DNA from: Planctomycetaceae bacterium UBA6163
GTDB taxonomy: Bacteria; Planctomycetota; Planctomycetia; Pirellulales; Pirellulaceae
Direction of reading: 5' to 3'
NCBI GenBank assembly: GCA_002428205.1
Contig: DIUH01000220.1
Coordinates: 1-6,921, forward strand
Length of the DNA: 6,921 bases
Below are positions 5,447 to 6,921 of this stretch, piece after piece (the stretch's first letter is position 1; every line of letters begins with the position of its first letter). The notes under the pieces are model-generated. The model was not told the DNA's origin and did not search any database. It saw only the letters and a list, made by a program, of their open reading frames with translations. Position numbers and translations under genes: made by a program.

Positions 5447-6921
5447 ATGTCGACCAAGATTTCTCAGGACTTTGACCGGGATGCCGCAATTGCCGCCATC
5501 GCCAATGAACTTTCGATCGCCGTGGGCCGCGTCGCTTCGGCGGTCGAATTGCTCGAAGCGGGTAACACGATCCCCTTCATCGCCCGGTATCGCAAAGAGG
5601 CCACCGGTGGGTTAGACGAAGTCGCGTTGCGAGCGATCGAAGACGCGATGGAAAAAGCGGTCGCATTGGCTAGTCGCCGAGCGACGGTTTTGAATTCGAT
5701 CGCCGAACAAGGGCTGTTGACCGACGACCTCCGCCGCCAGATCGAAGCGTGTACCGATATCCAAACGCTTGAAATCATCTACCTGCCGTACAAGCCAAAG
5801 CGGCGAACGCGAGCGACGGCGGCTCGCGAAAAAGGTTTGCAACCGCTCGCCAACCTATTGCTGTTGCAAACCGAATCCAATCGCGGCAAACAGGCTGTTC
5901 TGCAGTCGTTCGTCAACGCCGACAAAGATGTGCCCGATGCCGATGCGGCACTTCAGGGTGCGCTGGATATCATTGCCGAACAATGGTCAGAAGATCTTGA
6001 AACGCGGTCATGGATGGTCGACCAAGCGTTTTCAACGGGACGGATTCGGTCGCAAGTCAAACGCGGCAAGAAAGAAGAGGCGGATAAGTTTGAACAGTAT
6101 GTCGATCATCGTGAACCAGCAAAACGCATTCCTTCTCACCGCTTGCTGGCCATGATGCGTGGCGAGGCCGAAGGGGTGCTGCGTGTCGAAGTCGAAATGG
6201 ATGACGATCCTGTTATAAGAGATCTGAAATCAAAGTGTGTCCCCAATCGCAAGTTGCTGTTTCATCAAGAATTGTTGTCGGCCGTTGACGATTGCTATGA
6301 GCGATTGTTAATGCCGGCGACACAGTCGAGCGTTTTGGCGACCTTAAAACAGAAGGCCGATGAAGAAGCGATCGCGGTCTTTGGAAAGAACTTGAATGAG
6401 TTGTTGATGGCCGCGCCAGCCGGGCAACGGGTGACGATCGGAATTGACCCAGGATTTCGTACCGGTTGTAAAGTCGCTGTCGTCGACAGCACCGGTAAGT
6501 ATCTGGCCAATACAACGATTTATCCGACGCCGCCGAAAAGTGATGTCGAATCGGCGGAGCGTGATTTATTGAAACTGATTTCGAAGCACGGCGTCGAATT
6601 GATCGCGATCGGCAACGGTACCGCATCGCGTGAGACCGATGCCTTTGTCGGCGACGTGATTCGCAAACACGCTTTGAAAGTGACCAAGGTGATGGTCAGC
6701 GAATCAGGGGCGTCGATCTACTCGGCCAGCGAATTAGCGGGCAAGGAGTTTCCCGATTTGGACATCACCGTTCGTGGTGCGATCAGCATCGCTCGGCGGT
6801 TGCAGGATCCGCTTGCGGAACTGGTCAAAGCCGACCCGAAATCGATCGGCGTGGGACAGTATCAACACGATGTGAATCAAACGCTGCTGCGAAAGTGCCT
6901 CGACCGGGTTGTCGAATCGTG
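5447..6921 (+). CDS. tex: Tex, RNA-binding transcription accessory protein (5' part, cut by window end)
   Basis: The first 491 codons are present and the frame is open to the last base; the full protein is usually about 750-800 residues, so roughly the last third is missing. Tex is a cytoplasmic nucleic-acid-binding protein linked to transcription elongation and related to eukaryotic Spt6. Signatures in order are GNTIPFIARYRKEATGGLDE (39-58), YLPYKPKRRTRATAAREKGL (112-131), and the YqgF/RNase H-like domain starting at GIDPGFRTGCKVAVVD (332-347), then AIGNGTASRET (387-397), VSESGASIYSASELA (417-431) and RGAISIARRLQDPLAELVK (443-461), leading into the helix-hairpin-helix part at SIGVGQYQHDV (466-476). 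The helix-hairpin-helix remainder and the C-terminal S1 domain lie outside. ATG 5447 is the first start after an in-frame TAG at 5435-5437. The AGGGAG at 5427-5432 is 14 nt away, farther than usual for a Shine-Dalgarno site. Confidence 0.95.
   Translation, partial: MSTKISQDFDRDAAIAAIANELSIAVGRVASAVELLEAGNTIPFIARYRKEATGGLDEVALRAIEDAMEKAVALASRRATVLNSIAEQGLLTDDLRRQIEACTDIQTLEIIYLPYKPKRRTRATAAREKGLQPLANLLLLQTESNRGKQAVLQSFVNADKDVPDADAALQGALDIIAEQWSEDLETRSWMVDQAFSTGRIRSQVKRGKKEEADKFEQYVDHREPAKRIPSHRLLAMMRGEAEGVLRVEVEMDDDPVIRDLKSKCVPNRKLLFHQELLSAVDDCYERLLMPATQSSVLATLKQKADEEAIAVFGKNLNELLMAAPAGQRVTIGIDPGFRTGCKVAVVDSTGKYLANTTIYPTPPKSDVESAERDLLKLISKHGVELIAIGNGTASRETDAFVGDVIRKHALKVTKVMVSESGASIYSASELAGKEFPDLDITVRGAISIARRLQDPLAELVKADPKSIGVGQYQHDVNQTLLRKCLDRVVES

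Noticed and set aside
5277..5489. A 70-codon minus-strand frame between the transporter and tex.
   Set aside because: It runs across the two direct hairpin units and into the tex start, with no recognisable domain.
5769..6155. A 128-codon plus-strand frame inside tex.
   Set aside because: It is a shifted frame of tex; the tex frame carries the conserved residues throughout, with no frameshift needed.

Overview
The window is a piece of a moderately GC-rich bacterial chromosome. Gene content and style suggest a planctomycete, possibly Rhodopirellula-like: weak or absent Shine-Dalgarno sites, likely TTG or ambiguous starts, a secreted Fes-type esterase ending in GGAIFPDTLRWLWRDW, a glycosyltransferase with a CGSC motif, and many extragenic palindromes. 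This assignment is inferred from style and family knowledge, not from any search.

Layout, left to right. (1) The left edge, 1-230, holds perhaps the last codons of an upstream gene (stop at 65-67), a candidate promoter (79-108) and a strong hairpin (191-217) just before the first full gene. (2) 231-1163 (+) encodes a secreted alpha/beta-hydrolase of the enterochelin-esterase/feruloyl-esterase type. (3) 1289-2620 (+; a TTG at 1265 is an alternative start) encodes a sugar-phosphate cyclase of the 3-dehydroquinate synthase superfamily that looks like EboD rather than housekeeping AroB. (4) 2812-4143 (+) encodes a GT4 glycosyltransferase. (5) 4262-5236 (-) encodes a ten-helix bile acid:sodium symporter family transporter, convergent with the glycosyltransferase. 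(6) 5447-6921 (+, cut by the window end) is the first 491 codons of tex, a housekeeping transcription accessory and RNA-binding protein.

The cyclase and glycosyltransferase share a strand and may act in one route, making a cyclic polyol and attaching or elaborating it as a glycoside; this is inference. The esterase, transporter and tex show no clear functional link to that pair.

The least explained signal is the non-coding structure. Three of the spaces around genes carry distinct palindromic repeats: a 130-bp element with 16-bp perfect inverted ends that overlaps the 3' end of the cyclase gene; a roughly 30-bp-arm imperfect inverted repeat that overlaps the stop of the glycosyltransferase gene; and two 29-bp direct copies of a hairpin, with a compensatory base-pair change, between the divergent transporter and tex genes. 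No RNA gene, CRISPR array, transposase or complete mobile element was found, and no obvious new multi-gene system.
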